A DNA stretch of 9,612 bases from CBDVAK01 sp965371945 (GTDB taxonomy: Bacteria; Pseudomonadota; Gammaproteobacteria; Competibacterales; JAHEDQ01): contig CBDVAK010000126.1 in assembly GCA_965371945.1 (NCBI GenBank), forward strand, positions 1-9,612, given 5' to 3'. A model generated the notes under the pieces. That model was given only the letters and a program-made list of their open reading frames with translations. It had not been told where the DNA came from and did not search any database. The number at the start of each line of letters is the position of its first letter. Position 1 is the first letter of the stretch. The translations under genes were made by a program, and so were the position numbers. Shown here in pieces: positions 1-5,679 of the stretch.

Positions 1-960
1 CAGGCGCTGTTCAAACATTATTGGCCGGGCTATCGGAGCTGGTACCTGTCCGAGGGTGACGATGCCCGGCCTTCCTATCTGCAGTGCCGGCAAATGCTCC
101 GCCGCCACATGCCGGAACTGGTCGACATCTACGAGATTCTGGTGGAGCTGGCGGGGGGTGGTGACCTGGTGGCCCGTTTTCTGTCGGGCTATCGACCACC
201 TGCCTACCTCTCCGGGTGCACCCAGGCGGTGTGGACCGGTGACGAGCCTCTGCTGGTTCGTAACTACGACTACCACCCGCGATTGCTGGAAGGCACGATT
301 CTGCTCAGTGCCTGGGGCGGCCGACGTACCGTGGCCATGGTAGATACGCTGTGGGGCGTGCTCGATGGCATGAACGAGTCGGGTCTGGCGGTATCCCTGT
401 CGTTTGGGGGGCGCCAGGTGGTTGGAGACGGCTTCGGCATTCCGGTGATCCTGCGCTACGTCCTGGAGTTCTGCAGTACCACCGCGGAAGGAGTGGCAGT
501 ACTTAAGCGGGTGCCCTGCCATATGTCCTACAACATCACCCTGGTGGACACCGAACAGCGTTTCGCCACCGTGTTCGTGGCACCGGATCGGCCGCCCGTG
601 GTGCGCCAGGTGCCCATCGCGACCAATCATCAGGGACGTATCGAGTGGCGCCGCCATGCCTGGGCCACGGCCACTTTGGAACGGGAGCACGCAGTGGCGT
701 CGCAGCTCGCGGATTGCGACCTGAGCGCGGAGGGCTTTATCGACGGTTTTCTACAGCCGCCTTTGTTCAATACTGCCTATGAACGTGGGTTCGGCACCCT
801 TTACACTGCGGTCTATCGCCCACTGAGTGGCCGCATCGAGTACCTGTGGCGCAAGCAATCCTGGCCACAGAGCCTGACGCGCTTCAGCGAGGGCACTCGA
901 ACCATTCAGTTGGTGGCGGCGCACCAGGGCGAGGTGCACCACAGCAAAGAGACTACGTGA
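1..960 (+). CDS. C45-family Ntn hydrolase / acyltransferase-like protein (5'-truncated by window edge)
   Basis: The reading frame is open from the first base and ends at a TGA (958-960), so about 319 codons are visible and the true start lies upstream. The ATG at 94 is internal, because the preceding 31 codons read as normal protein. Seen: a likely nucleophile Cys at visible codon 73 (context LSGCTQAVW), then RNYDYHP at codons 87-93, a G-MNESGLA segment near 123-130, NITLVD at 178-183 and TNHQG at 208-212. This order (Cys, then an N-Y-D block, an N-E-x-G-L block and a T-N-H block) is that of the C45 acyl-CoA:6-aminopenicillanate acyltransferase-like Ntn hydrolases, which cleave linear amides or transfer acyl groups after autoproteolysis exposes the Cys. 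Here about 70 or more residues would precede the Cys. The substrate is unknown, and no membrane segment is visible. The secreted-protein gene at 1001 follows 40 bp downstream and may be cotranscribed. Confidence 0.82.
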   Translation, partial: QALFKHYWPGYRSWYLSEGDDARPSYLQCRQMLRRHMPELVDIYEILVELAGGGDLVARFLSGYRPPAYLSGCTQAVWTGDEPLLVRNYDYHPRLLEGTILLSAWGGRRTVAMVDTLWGVLDGMNESGLAVSLSFGGRQVVGDGFGIPVILRYVLEFCSTTAEGVAVLKRVPCHMSYNITLVDTEQRFATVFVAPDRPPVVRQVPIATNHQGRIEWRRHAWATATLEREHAVASQLADCDLSAEGFIDGFLQPPLFNTAYERGFGTLYTAVYRPLSGRIEYLWRKQSWPQSLTRFSEGTRTIQLVAAHQGEVHHSKETT

Positions 961-1000
961 CCATGGCGCAAACAGAGCACTCCGCAGCGGGGAAGGCGCT

Positions 1001-1366
1001 ATGACGACAATCCACGGATTAGCGGCAGTGTTACTGTTGGTCACCTCCGGCCTGGCCAACGCCCAGTCCGGCAAGCTGGGCTTCGACCCGGGCGCAATCA
1101 ACGATGACGGACTCTACGGCCCGGCCAACGGCCTGCGTGCCATGTCGTATGAGTTCTGTGTGCCCAACCGGCAAAGTGAACTGCAACAGGTCCGCACCAT
1201 CGACCCCAGTATCACCGGCTGCAGCCGATCGCGTGGGCGCATCGGCTGCCGGGAGGATCAACGGCTGTGCATCGGCCACACCCATCAGCCGGAATTCCGC
1301 TGCGTGCTACGCCGTTTGACCGAGCTGGATTTCGTCGAACGCATAGAACCGGCCTGGTTCGAGTAG
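1001..1366 (+). CDS. Small secreted cysteine-containing protein of unknown function
   Basis: This 121-residue protein is not recognised as a named family. Seen: an N-terminal hydrophobic stretch (residues about 6-19) ending in GLANA before Q22, which looks like a Sec signal peptide cleaved near residue 21. The mature part would be about 100 residues and contains five cysteines (C53, C74, C83, C90, C101), a central basic patch (SRSRGRIG, 75-82) and an acidic or aromatic tail (ERIEPAWFE). Four of the five cysteines could form two disulfides in the periplasm or outside the cell, which is inference. The ATG at 1001 is preceded by a good purine-rich Shine-Dalgarno (GGGGAAGG, about 990-997). The gene lies 40 bp after the C45 hydrolase on the same strand, so the two may form an operon. 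It converges on the ATPase gene, leaving 50 bp between the stops with no clear terminator. The signal peptide, RBS and full-length frame argue that the gene is real. Confidence 0.68.
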   Translation: MTTIHGLAAVLLLVTSGLANAQSGKLGFDPGAINDDGLYGPANGLRAMSYEFCVPNRQSELQQVRTIDPSITGCSRSRGRIGCREDQRLCIGHTHQPEFRCVLRRLTELDFVERIEPAWFE

Positions 1367-1416
1367 TAGTGTGAGCGACGCCAAACCAGCAAGGGCAACC
1401 CATGCGGTCCTGCGGG

Positions 1417-2607
1417 CTAGCCTTTGACCGGCGGCGAGTGGAGTTCCTTGGCGAGCGCAGGAATACCCCTTGCCGGCAGTGCGGTGATCTTCTCATCGAG
1501 CTGATAGCGTTCGACCCCGGGATAGATGACCCATAGATGTGCGAGGCCGAGATCCGTCAACGCAATGCGCATCGACCGCGTGGTTCCAGGTGCATCAGCA
1601 TGTTTGTACTCGAAGCCGTGGCGCCTCCCGCGCACGGTCATCAATAGATCGAGTTCCGCTCCCCCATGGGTAGCCCAGTAGTACACAGATCCAGCTTTGC
1701 CTCCAAAAGCAGAGAGAAGCTGCTCGATTGCGAAGCCCTCCCAGGATGCCCCGAGCTTTGGATGGCCGAGCAGGTCGTCATGGTTTTCCAATTCGAGCAG
1801 CGCATGCAGCAGGCCCGAGTCGCGCACGTAGATCTTGGGTGATTTGAGCTGTCGCTTCTTCAGGTTCTCGAACCACGGCGGCAGAATCCGCACCATATAA
1901 GCGCCGGCGAGGATGTCGAGGTAGCGACGGGAGGTGGCCTCGCCGCTCCCGAGGGCACGGGCAAATTCCGCCCCGTTCCAGATCTGTCCGTGGTAATGAG
2001 CAATCATGGTCCAGAACCGTCTCAGTGTCTCCGCAGGAATGTTGATGCCGAACTGTGGGATATCGCGTTCGAGGAAAGTGCGAACGAAGCTGGATCGCCA
2101 GGTGAAGGAAGCCTCATCATCGATGGCGAGGAAAGAGCGTGGGAAGCCGCCACGTTGCCACAGCGTGCGCCAGGCATCGGTGCCGGTCTCGCCCAGATCA
2201 AACCCGCCGAGATCGACCAGCCCGACACGGCCGGCGAGCGATTCGGAAATACCGTGGATCAGATTCGGGGAAGCACTGCCGAGCAAAAGAAACCGCGTTG
2301 GCGAGGCGGAGCGGTCGAGGAGGACTCGCAGGGTTTCGAACAAATCAGGGCGTCGTTGAATCTCGTCGATCACAACCAGGCCTTGGAGCGCGCCGAGTGC
2401 CAGTTCCGGCGCTTCAAGCTTGCGACGATCGACCGCTTTTTCGAGATCAAAGTGCGCGACTTCGGATTCCTGATTCGCCAGCTCCCGTGCCAACGTGGTC
2501 TTTCCGCACTGTCTTGGGCCGACAATGGCCACCGCTGGATGTGCGGCGAAAGCCCGTTCCACCGCCCTTATGGCATCGGGTCGCTGCAGTAGTTCGCGCT
2601 TTTTCAT
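1417..2607 (-). CDS. AAA ATPase, DUF4143-containing, with nuclease-like C-terminus
   Basis: A 396-residue P-loop ATPase. Seen, numbering from the ATG at 2607: Walker A GPRQCGKTT (30-38), Walker B LVVIDE (77-82) followed by IQRRP, a sensor-1-like FLLLGSASP (106-114) and an SLAGR motif (123-127). This is the standard N-terminal half of the large prokaryotic AAA_14/DUF4143 family. The C-terminal half (from about residue 200) fits DUF4143 and carries E318-x-D320, then E333-Y-K335, resembling a PD-(D/E)xK nuclease core. Whether it cuts DNA is unknown, and the family's cellular role is poorly defined. Start choice: the frame can extend 7 codons to a TTG at 2628, but ATG 2607 puts the Walker A at the usual distance and agrees with a candidate promoter that would give an almost leaderless mRNA. 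The gene is divergent from mntA. Confidence 0.85.
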   Translation of the reverse strand: MKKRELLQRPDAIRAVERAFAAHPAVAIVGPRQCGKTTLARELANQESEVAHFDLEKAVDRRKLEAPELALGALQGLVVIDEIQRRPDLFETLRVLLDRSASPTRFLLLGSASPNLIHGISESLAGRVGLVDLGGFDLGETGTDAWRTLWQRGGFPRSFLAIDDEASFTWRSSFVRTFLERDIPQFGINIPAETLRRFWTMIAHYHGQIWNGAEFARALGSGEATSRRYLDILAGAYMVRILPPWFENLKKRQLKSPKIYVRDSGLLHALLELENHDDLLGHPKLGASWEGFAIEQLLSAFGGKAGSVYYWATHGGAELDLLMTVRGRRHGFEYKHADAPGTTRSMRIALTDLGLAHLWVIYPGVERYQLDEKITALPARGIPALAKELHSPPVKG

Positions 2608-2610
2608 TCG

Positions 2611-2644
2611 TGATAATCTATCATCCAATGACGGATTTTCAAGG
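2611..2644 (-). promoter_or_regulatory. Candidate promoter and dyad of the DUF4143 ATPase gene
   Basis: Read on the minus strand, TTGAAA (-35-like, plus positions 2637-2642) is followed after 16 bp by TAGATT (-10-like, 2615-2620). Transcription would begin within a base or two of ATG 2607, giving a leaderless or nearly leaderless message. No Shine-Dalgarno is seen before that ATG, which is consistent. The -10 lies inside an inverted repeat, TGATA-ATC-TATCA (2611-2623), which could be a repressor site. All of this is inferred from consensus matching. Confidence 0.38.
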
Positions 2645-2675
2645 AATTCTGGATGAATGCGTGCTTCCTATGCGT

Positions 2676-2750
2676 GTTCCGAACGTAACCCGCACCTCCA
2701 AGCTCGAACAACCATTTGTCGAACGGACAGGTTCCATATTGTACCGAACC
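2676..2750 (+). repeat. Iterated CGAAC / GTTC motifs upstream of mntA
   Basis: Four same-strand CGAAC pentamers begin at 2680, 2705, 2720 and 2745, with start-to-start spacings of 25, 15 and 25 bp. Two opposite-orientation GTTC partners lie at 2676-2679 and 2731-2734. These give local dyads: GTTC-C-GAAC (2676-2684), GAAC-N6-GTTC (2721-2734) and AGGTTC-N11-GAACCT (2729-2751). The arrangement suggests repeated protein-binding half-sites in the region between the divergent ATPase and mntA genes. The motif has not been tied to any known regulator, and chance in GC-rich DNA cannot be excluded. Confidence 0.35.
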
Positions 2751-2755
2751 TTGTA

Positions 2756-2770
2756 TGGGGTGATACCCCA
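2756..2770. promoter_or_regulatory. Perfect 15-bp dyad upstream of mntA (candidate operator)
   Basis: TGGGGT-GAT-ACCCCA has six-base arms that are exact reverse complements. It lies about 95 bp before the mntA start and 5 bp after the AGGTTC/GAACCT dyad. It could be an operator or a small hairpin in the 5' leader. No convincing -35/-10 pair was found beside it, so its relation to mntA transcription is inference. Confidence 0.3.
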
Positions 2771-2864
2771 CAGCCCACAGCCTCTCAGTGCGACTCCTGC
2801 GTCATACCCACGACACGTGAGGGCGCGTCTTGCACCCGTTCCGGGGTTGGCGTACGGTTGAACA

Positions 2865-3371
2865 GTGAGCTTCGATGGTGTCGAGTCTGCGACGATACGT
2901 CTGGGGCGGGCGCTGGCCGAAATTCCGGGTGTTCGTCTCGGGTTTCTATTTGGCAGCAGAGCCAGTGGGCGGGCGCGCAGAAACAGCGACTACGATATCG
3001 CTGTGCTCATGGATCAGGAACTCGCCGATAAGTGGCACTTCAGAACAATTTCGGACATGGTCGCACGCCTCGGGCGTGAAGTGTCGAGTACGAAGCTGGA
3101 TCTGGTGAAGCTCAACGGTGCGCCCGCTCTTCTCAGGCAACGCGTCTTGCGCGATGGCATCTTACTGTTTCAGAGGAACGCCGAAGATCGCGTTCGGTTT
3201 GTTACCCGAACGATCAGAGACTACCAGGACGGCTACATTCGCCGCACCGAGTTTACCAGGCGGCGAATCGAGAGGCTCAAGGCGGAGACTACCGATGGTG
3301 GACGAGGAGATCTTCTCGAGAAGGCTCGAAGCACTGCACAAATACTTGGGAAATCTCAAGGCATTTCGTGA
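2865..3371 (+). CDS. mntA: MntA-type nucleotidyltransferase antitoxin
   Basis: A 168-residue minimal nucleotidyltransferase. Seen: the motif G30-S31-x10-D42-x-D44 (GSRASGRARRNSDYD) and a third acidic residue, D79 (TKLDLVKLN), the metal-binding triad of the pol-beta-like MNT family. In characterised MntA-HepT systems the antitoxin AMPylates the tyrosine of the HepT RX4HXY motif and so silences the toxin; that role is inferred here from family and neighbour. The start is a GTG at 2865, the first start after an in-frame TGA at 2859-2861, giving a normal N-terminus before the GS motif. No strong Shine-Dalgarno is visible. Oddity: the frame does not stop near the hepT start but runs 77 nt into it, so the last 25 residues (from about residue 144) are encoded by DNA that also encodes the HepT N-terminus. 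The tail is probably non-conserved. Confidence 0.88.
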   Translation: MSFDGVESATIRLGRALAEIPGVRLGFLFGSRASGRARRNSDYDIAVLMDQELADKWHFRTISDMVARLGREVSSTKLDLVKLNGAPALLRQRVLRDGILLFQRNAEDRVRFVTRTIRDYQDGYIRRTEFTRRRIERLKAETTDGGRGDLLEKARSTAQILGKSQGIS

Positions 3372-3714
3372 AGTGGAGCAGGTGGAATTCGTCCGTGAGC
3401 CTGCCTTGCACGATCTTGCCGAGCGTTATCTTCACCTGGTGGTGGAGGCTTGCCTGGACCTCGCCAACCACTGGATAGCCGACCAGGCTCTGCCGACTCC
3501 GGATTCGAATCGCGATTCTTTTTCGATTCTCGAGCGAGCAGGCGAGCTTGCTCCGGAATTGGCGGACAAGCTCCGCGGCTGGGCCGGGTTTCGCAACATT
3601 CTTGTTCACGAGTATCTGGAAATCGATCACGCCATCACCTACCAGGCCATACAGCACGAGTTGGGGGACCTGGAGAGATTCGCGTCATGGGCAGCCGACA
3701 AGCTTTCTGTTTGA
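3295..3714 (+). CDS. hepT: HepT-type HEPN ribonuclease toxin
   Basis: A 139-residue all-helical HEPN (DUF86) protein, the usual HepT length. Seen: the catalytic motif R100-NILV-H105-E-Y107, an exact RX4HXY with the Arg and His needed for RNA cleavage and the Tyr that MntA modifies in studied pairs, so the active site looks intact. The N-terminus (EALHKYLGNLKAF) also fits the family. The toxin is expected to be a cytoplasmic RNase held inactive by MntA. Start choice: ATG at 3295 gives the canonical N-terminus. A longer in-frame opening back to 3118 exists, but it lies inside mntA and looks non-homologous. GTG at 3298 is a minor alternative. Translation is probably coupled to mntA, which is still being read in another frame across this start. 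The remnant transposase begins about 33 bp after the stop. Confidence 0.9.
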   Translation: MVDEEIFSRRLEALHKYLGNLKAFREVEQVEFVREPALHDLAERYLHLVVEACLDLANHWIADQALPTPDSNRDSFSILERAGELAPELADKLRGWAGFRNILVHEYLEIDHAITYQAIQHELGDLERFASWAADKLSV

Positions 3715-3746
3715 GCAAACCCAGCCACCAAACACCGCGGTTCCCC

Positions 3747-4015
3747 GTACTCGACCTGCTCGGGATACAAACCCGTTTCCGGCAGTACTCGACGAACTCG
3801 GCCTCATTCAAGGCCACAGTCCCCAGCACTGCGGCAAACTTGTCCCGTGAACTCCACCCTGCCGGCTCGCGCTGGCCATCAGGCAGCAACCGGCCCTGCG
3901 ACCGTGCTTCCTTGCGCCAGTTGTACAATGTCGGCTCCGAGATACCTTCCTCCCGTGACAGCTCGAGGATCGGCCGGTTGTGCGGTGGCAACATCTTTTC
4001 TACAAGCTGGCAATA
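3747..4015 (-). pseudogene. IS3-type transposase OrfA remnant (frameshifted and truncated)
   Basis: Read on the minus strand, the region encodes LVEKMLPPHN, then a helix-turn-helix (ELSREEGISEPTLYNWRKEA), GRLLPDGQ, GWSSRDKFAAVL and NEAEFVEYCRKR. This is the N-terminal DNA-binding part of OrfA-type transposases that accompany rve-integrase OrfB in IS3-like elements (recognised from family resemblance). At about 3773 the frame breaks. Moving one base restores GLYPEQVEY (3747-3773), which continues the family pattern, so a single-base deletion in a GGG run is the simplest cause. After 3747 the similarity stops abruptly, 33 bp from the end of hepT. The expected downstream OrfA coiled coil, OrfB and terminal inverted repeats are not visible. 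An in-frame ATG exists at 4078, but the residues between it and about 4015 do not look like the family. It is a dead fossil of an insertion event. Confidence 0.72.
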
Positions 4016-4042
4016 GCCATCTGGATGGCAAAATAGTATTAT
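4014..4042 (+). promoter_or_regulatory. Candidate vapBC promoter with overlapping dyad operator
   Basis: TAGCCA (4014-4019, 4/6 to the -35 consensus) is followed after 17 bp by TATTAT (4037-4042, 5/6 to the -10 consensus), and the vapB start is 35 bp further on. An inverted repeat GCCATC-TG-GATGGC (4016-4029) overlaps the -35 and spacer, where VapBC-type complexes commonly bind to repress their own operon. Autoregulation is inferred from that family habit. The site falls exactly at the 5' edge of the transposase remnant. Confidence 0.5.
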
Positions 4043-4076
4043 CTTGCTCGCTATACGCTGACTTAGGAGCACCATC

Positions 4077-4325
4077 ATGCCCGAGCCCCAATTGTCCGTG
4101 CGCAGCGCCCGCGCCAGGGAGTTGGCGCATCGTCTGGCGAAGCGCGAGCGCCGCACGGTTGCCGAAGTGGTTGTGAGTGCGCTGGAAGAATACTCCGCGC
4201 ACCAGACTGGCCGGGTGCCGGCCGCCGAATTTTATCGCGAGTTGAATCGCCGCTGCGCAACGGACCTGGATCTGGAAAAAGTCGTCCAATCCAGCCGCCA
4301 GCCGCATACCGGAATCAAGCTTTGA
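4077..4325 (+). CDS. vapB: VapB-family antitoxin (Rv0623/PSK-type)
   Basis: An 82-residue protein. Residues about 5-40 (QLSVRSARARELAHRLAKRE, then TVAEVVVSALEEY) match the N-terminal DNA-binding and dimerisation pattern of Rv0623-like (PSK_trans_fac) VapB antitoxins, where L/A-rich helices follow a short strand. The less conserved C-terminus (about 45-82) would wrap the toxin. It is expected to bind and inhibit the PIN RNase encoded next, and to repress the operon through the upstream dyad. The start is well defined: AGGAG at 4065-4069, seven bases before ATG 4077. The stop TGA (4323-4325) overlaps the TTG start of vapC, a typical translationally coupled TA layout. Exact subfamily assignment is moderate, but the pairing with a PIN toxin makes the antitoxin role likely. 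Confidence 0.82.
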   Translation: MPEPQLSVRSARARELAHRLAKRERRTVAEVVVSALEEYSAHQTGRVPAAEFYRELNRRCATDLDLEKVVQSSRQPHTGIKL

Positions 4326-4732
4326 TATTTCTGGATACCAACGTCATCTCGGAAACTTTTCGCAAACACCCGGATGATAATGTTATGGCATGGTTGGCCA
4401 TGCACGACGAATCGTTGGCGATCCCGACGATTACCATCGCCGAAATCTCCTTCGGCATCGCCAAGATCCGTCCTGACGAGCGCTCCGTACTACTGCGGAA
4501 TGGACTGGATGCTTGGCGCGGTCGTTTTGCGGAGCGCATATTTCCCTTTACCGAACAGGCCGCTCTGGATTATGGCGAGATTATGGGTGAAGCGTTTCGG
4601 GCTGGAATTGGTTTGTCAGCACCAGATGCCATGATCGCGGCCATCGCCAGGGTCAACCGTGGCAAACTCGCAACACGCAACACCCGTGATTTCAGCGCGT
4701 TACAGCTGGAACTGATCAACCCCTGGCGATGA
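4322..4732 (+). CDS. vapC: VapC-family PIN-domain ribonuclease toxin
   Basis: A 136-residue PIN protein, normal length for VapC/FitB-like toxins. Seen: conserved acidic residues D5 (FLDTNVISE), E41 (IAEISFG), D102 (APDAMIAA) and D123 (ATRNTRDF), the Mg-binding set of active PIN RNases, so it looks catalytically complete. Related toxins cleave tRNA or rRNA; the target here cannot be told. The start is a TTG at 4322 that overlaps the vapB stop as TTGA. Because the first catalytic Asp is residue 5, the start cannot lie downstream, and no in-frame ATG is available. The rare start plus overlap should keep toxin synthesis low and dependent on vapB translation. It ends 218 bp before the end of the convergent liv operon. 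Confidence 0.92.
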   Translation: MIFLDTNVISETFRKHPDDNVMAWLAMHDESLAIPTITIAEISFGIAKIRPDERSVLLRNGLDAWRGRFAERIFPFTEQAALDYGEIMGEAFRAGIGLSAPDAMIAAIARVNRGKLATRNTRDFSALQLELINPWR

Positions 4733-4950
4733 TGCCTGCCAGATAGAATTCAAAGGTGTTCGGGCGCTTCAAGTAGAGGTGTGCAGTGCGTACAACGAAG
4801 TGCAGCGTGCTCATCACTGGTGACCGCCTGTTGATCGGGCATCCGCCTGAAAAGGCATCCGTGATGTCTCCCGGAACTTATGCTCAGCGCTTCGCCAACG
4901 GCGGCTAGAGCCGACCCTGCGGAAAACGAAAGAAGGGGCGAACCCAAACC
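4733..4950. other. Convergent intergenic region between vapC and livF
   Basis: No credible gene is seen on either strand. There is a short direct repeat GGCATCCG at 4838-4845 and 4854-4861 (16-bp period) and a tight palindrome CGGCT-AG-AGCCG (4902-4913) with too small a loop for a good terminator. Reading the minus strand after livF there is a pyrimidine-rich stretch but no preceding strong stem. How the two converging transcripts end is not evident. Confidence 0.4.
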
Positions 4951-5676
4951 TCAGCTCTCCACTTCCTCGAAGCTGGCACCGAGAAAGAGCTGGCCGATAC
5001 GAGGGTCCGCGAGCAACGCGCCAGCTTTGTCATGCATGCGCTTGCGACCCAGTTCCAGCACGATGCCGTAGTCGGATATGGCGAGTGCCCTCTTGGCGTT
5101 CTGTTCCACCATGAGGATGGTGACGCCGGCCTCGCGCAGCCGGGTCAGAGTGTCGAAGGTCTCGTTCACCAGTTGCGGCGACAGACCGATGGAGGGTTCG
5201 TCGATCAACATCAGCCGCGGCTCCAGCAACAGGGCGCGGGCGATCTCGAGCTGTTTCTGCTGACCGCCGGACAATGTCGCGGCCTGCGCGTCGGCTTTGT
5301 CCCGCAGGATCGGAAACTGCTCCATCACCTCGTCGATACGGCGGCTGATCCGGCGCGGGTCACCGGCGCTGATGCCGCCGATTTCCAGGTTGTGGCGCAC
5401 CGAAAGCTGCGGAAACAGATTGCGCCCCTGGGGCACATAGGTCACCCCGCGGGCAAGCATCTGCGCCGGCGCCTTGCCGGTCACCTCCTCGCCCTCCAGC
5501 AGCACCGCGCCGGATCGAATGGCGAGCAGGCCGAAGATGGCCTTGAAGACGGTCGATTTGCCGGCCCCGTTGGGACCGATGATGGTGGTGATGCTGCCGG
5601 CCTCGATTCTGAACGACACGCCGTTCAGAATCGTCATCCTGCCGTAGCCGCCAACGATCTCTTGTAGCTCCAACAT
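4951..5676 (-). CDS. livF: Branched-chain amino-acid-type ABC transporter ATP-binding protein LivF
   Basis: A 241-residue ABC ATPase, the second nucleotide-binding subunit of a HAAT importer. Seen: Walker A GPNGAGKST (34-42), Q-loop Q83 (YVPQGRNLFP), signature LSGGQQ (135-140), Walker B LMLIDE (155-160) with PSIGLSP, and VEQNA at the switch position, where LivF proteins typically have Gln in place of His. These features separate it from LivG. It hydrolyses ATP at the inner face of the membrane together with LivG to drive transport through LivHM. The ATG at 5676 lies 3 bp after the livG stop, with a purine-rich GGGCGGA about 8-14 bp upstream, so it is cotranscribed as the last gene of the operon. 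Length and N-terminus (MLELQEIVGGYG) are normal. Confidence 0.95.
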   Translation of the reverse strand: MLELQEIVGGYGRMTILNGVSFRIEAGSITTIIGPNGAGKSTVFKAIFGLLAIRSGAVLLEGEEVTGKAPAQMLARGVTYVPQGRNLFPQLSVRHNLEIGGISAGDPRRISRRIDEVMEQFPILRDKADAQAATLSGGQQKQLEIARALLLEPRLMLIDEPSIGLSPQLVNETFDTLTRLREAGVTILMVEQNAKRALAISDYGIVLELGRKRMHDKAGALLADPRIGQLFLGASFEEVES

Positions 5677-5679
5677 GCA

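Noticed and set aside
1990..2592. 200-codon plus-strand frame opposite the DUF4143 ATPase
   Set aside because: It is antisense to a gene with clear Walker A and B motifs and has no domain signature of its own.
2737..2767. Sigma-70 promoter directly upstream of mntA (for example TTGTAC-N17-GATACC)
   Set aside because: The -10 match is only 3/6 and other combinations have poor spacing, so no promoter call is justified.
2628..2861. A possible 77-codon plus-strand gene from ATG 2628 ending 3 bp before the mntA GTG
   Set aside because: No Shine-Dalgarno, no recognisable motif and low-complexity composition. It also covers the dyad-rich regulatory region. The position before mntA is suggestive but not enough.
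3118..3294. N-terminal extension of hepT back to an ATG at 3118
   Set aside because: The extra 59 residues are a shadow of mntA. HepT proteins are about 139 residues, and the family N-terminus begins at 3295.
4838..4861. Two GGCATCCG copies as the start of a CRISPR or iteron array
   Set aside because: Only two copies of 8 bp at 16-bp period. No further repeats or spacers are seen.
4902..4913. CGGCTAGAGCCG as a rho-independent terminator for vapC or the liv operon
   Set aside because: Only about four usable base pairs with a 4-nt loop and no adjacent T-run on either strand.
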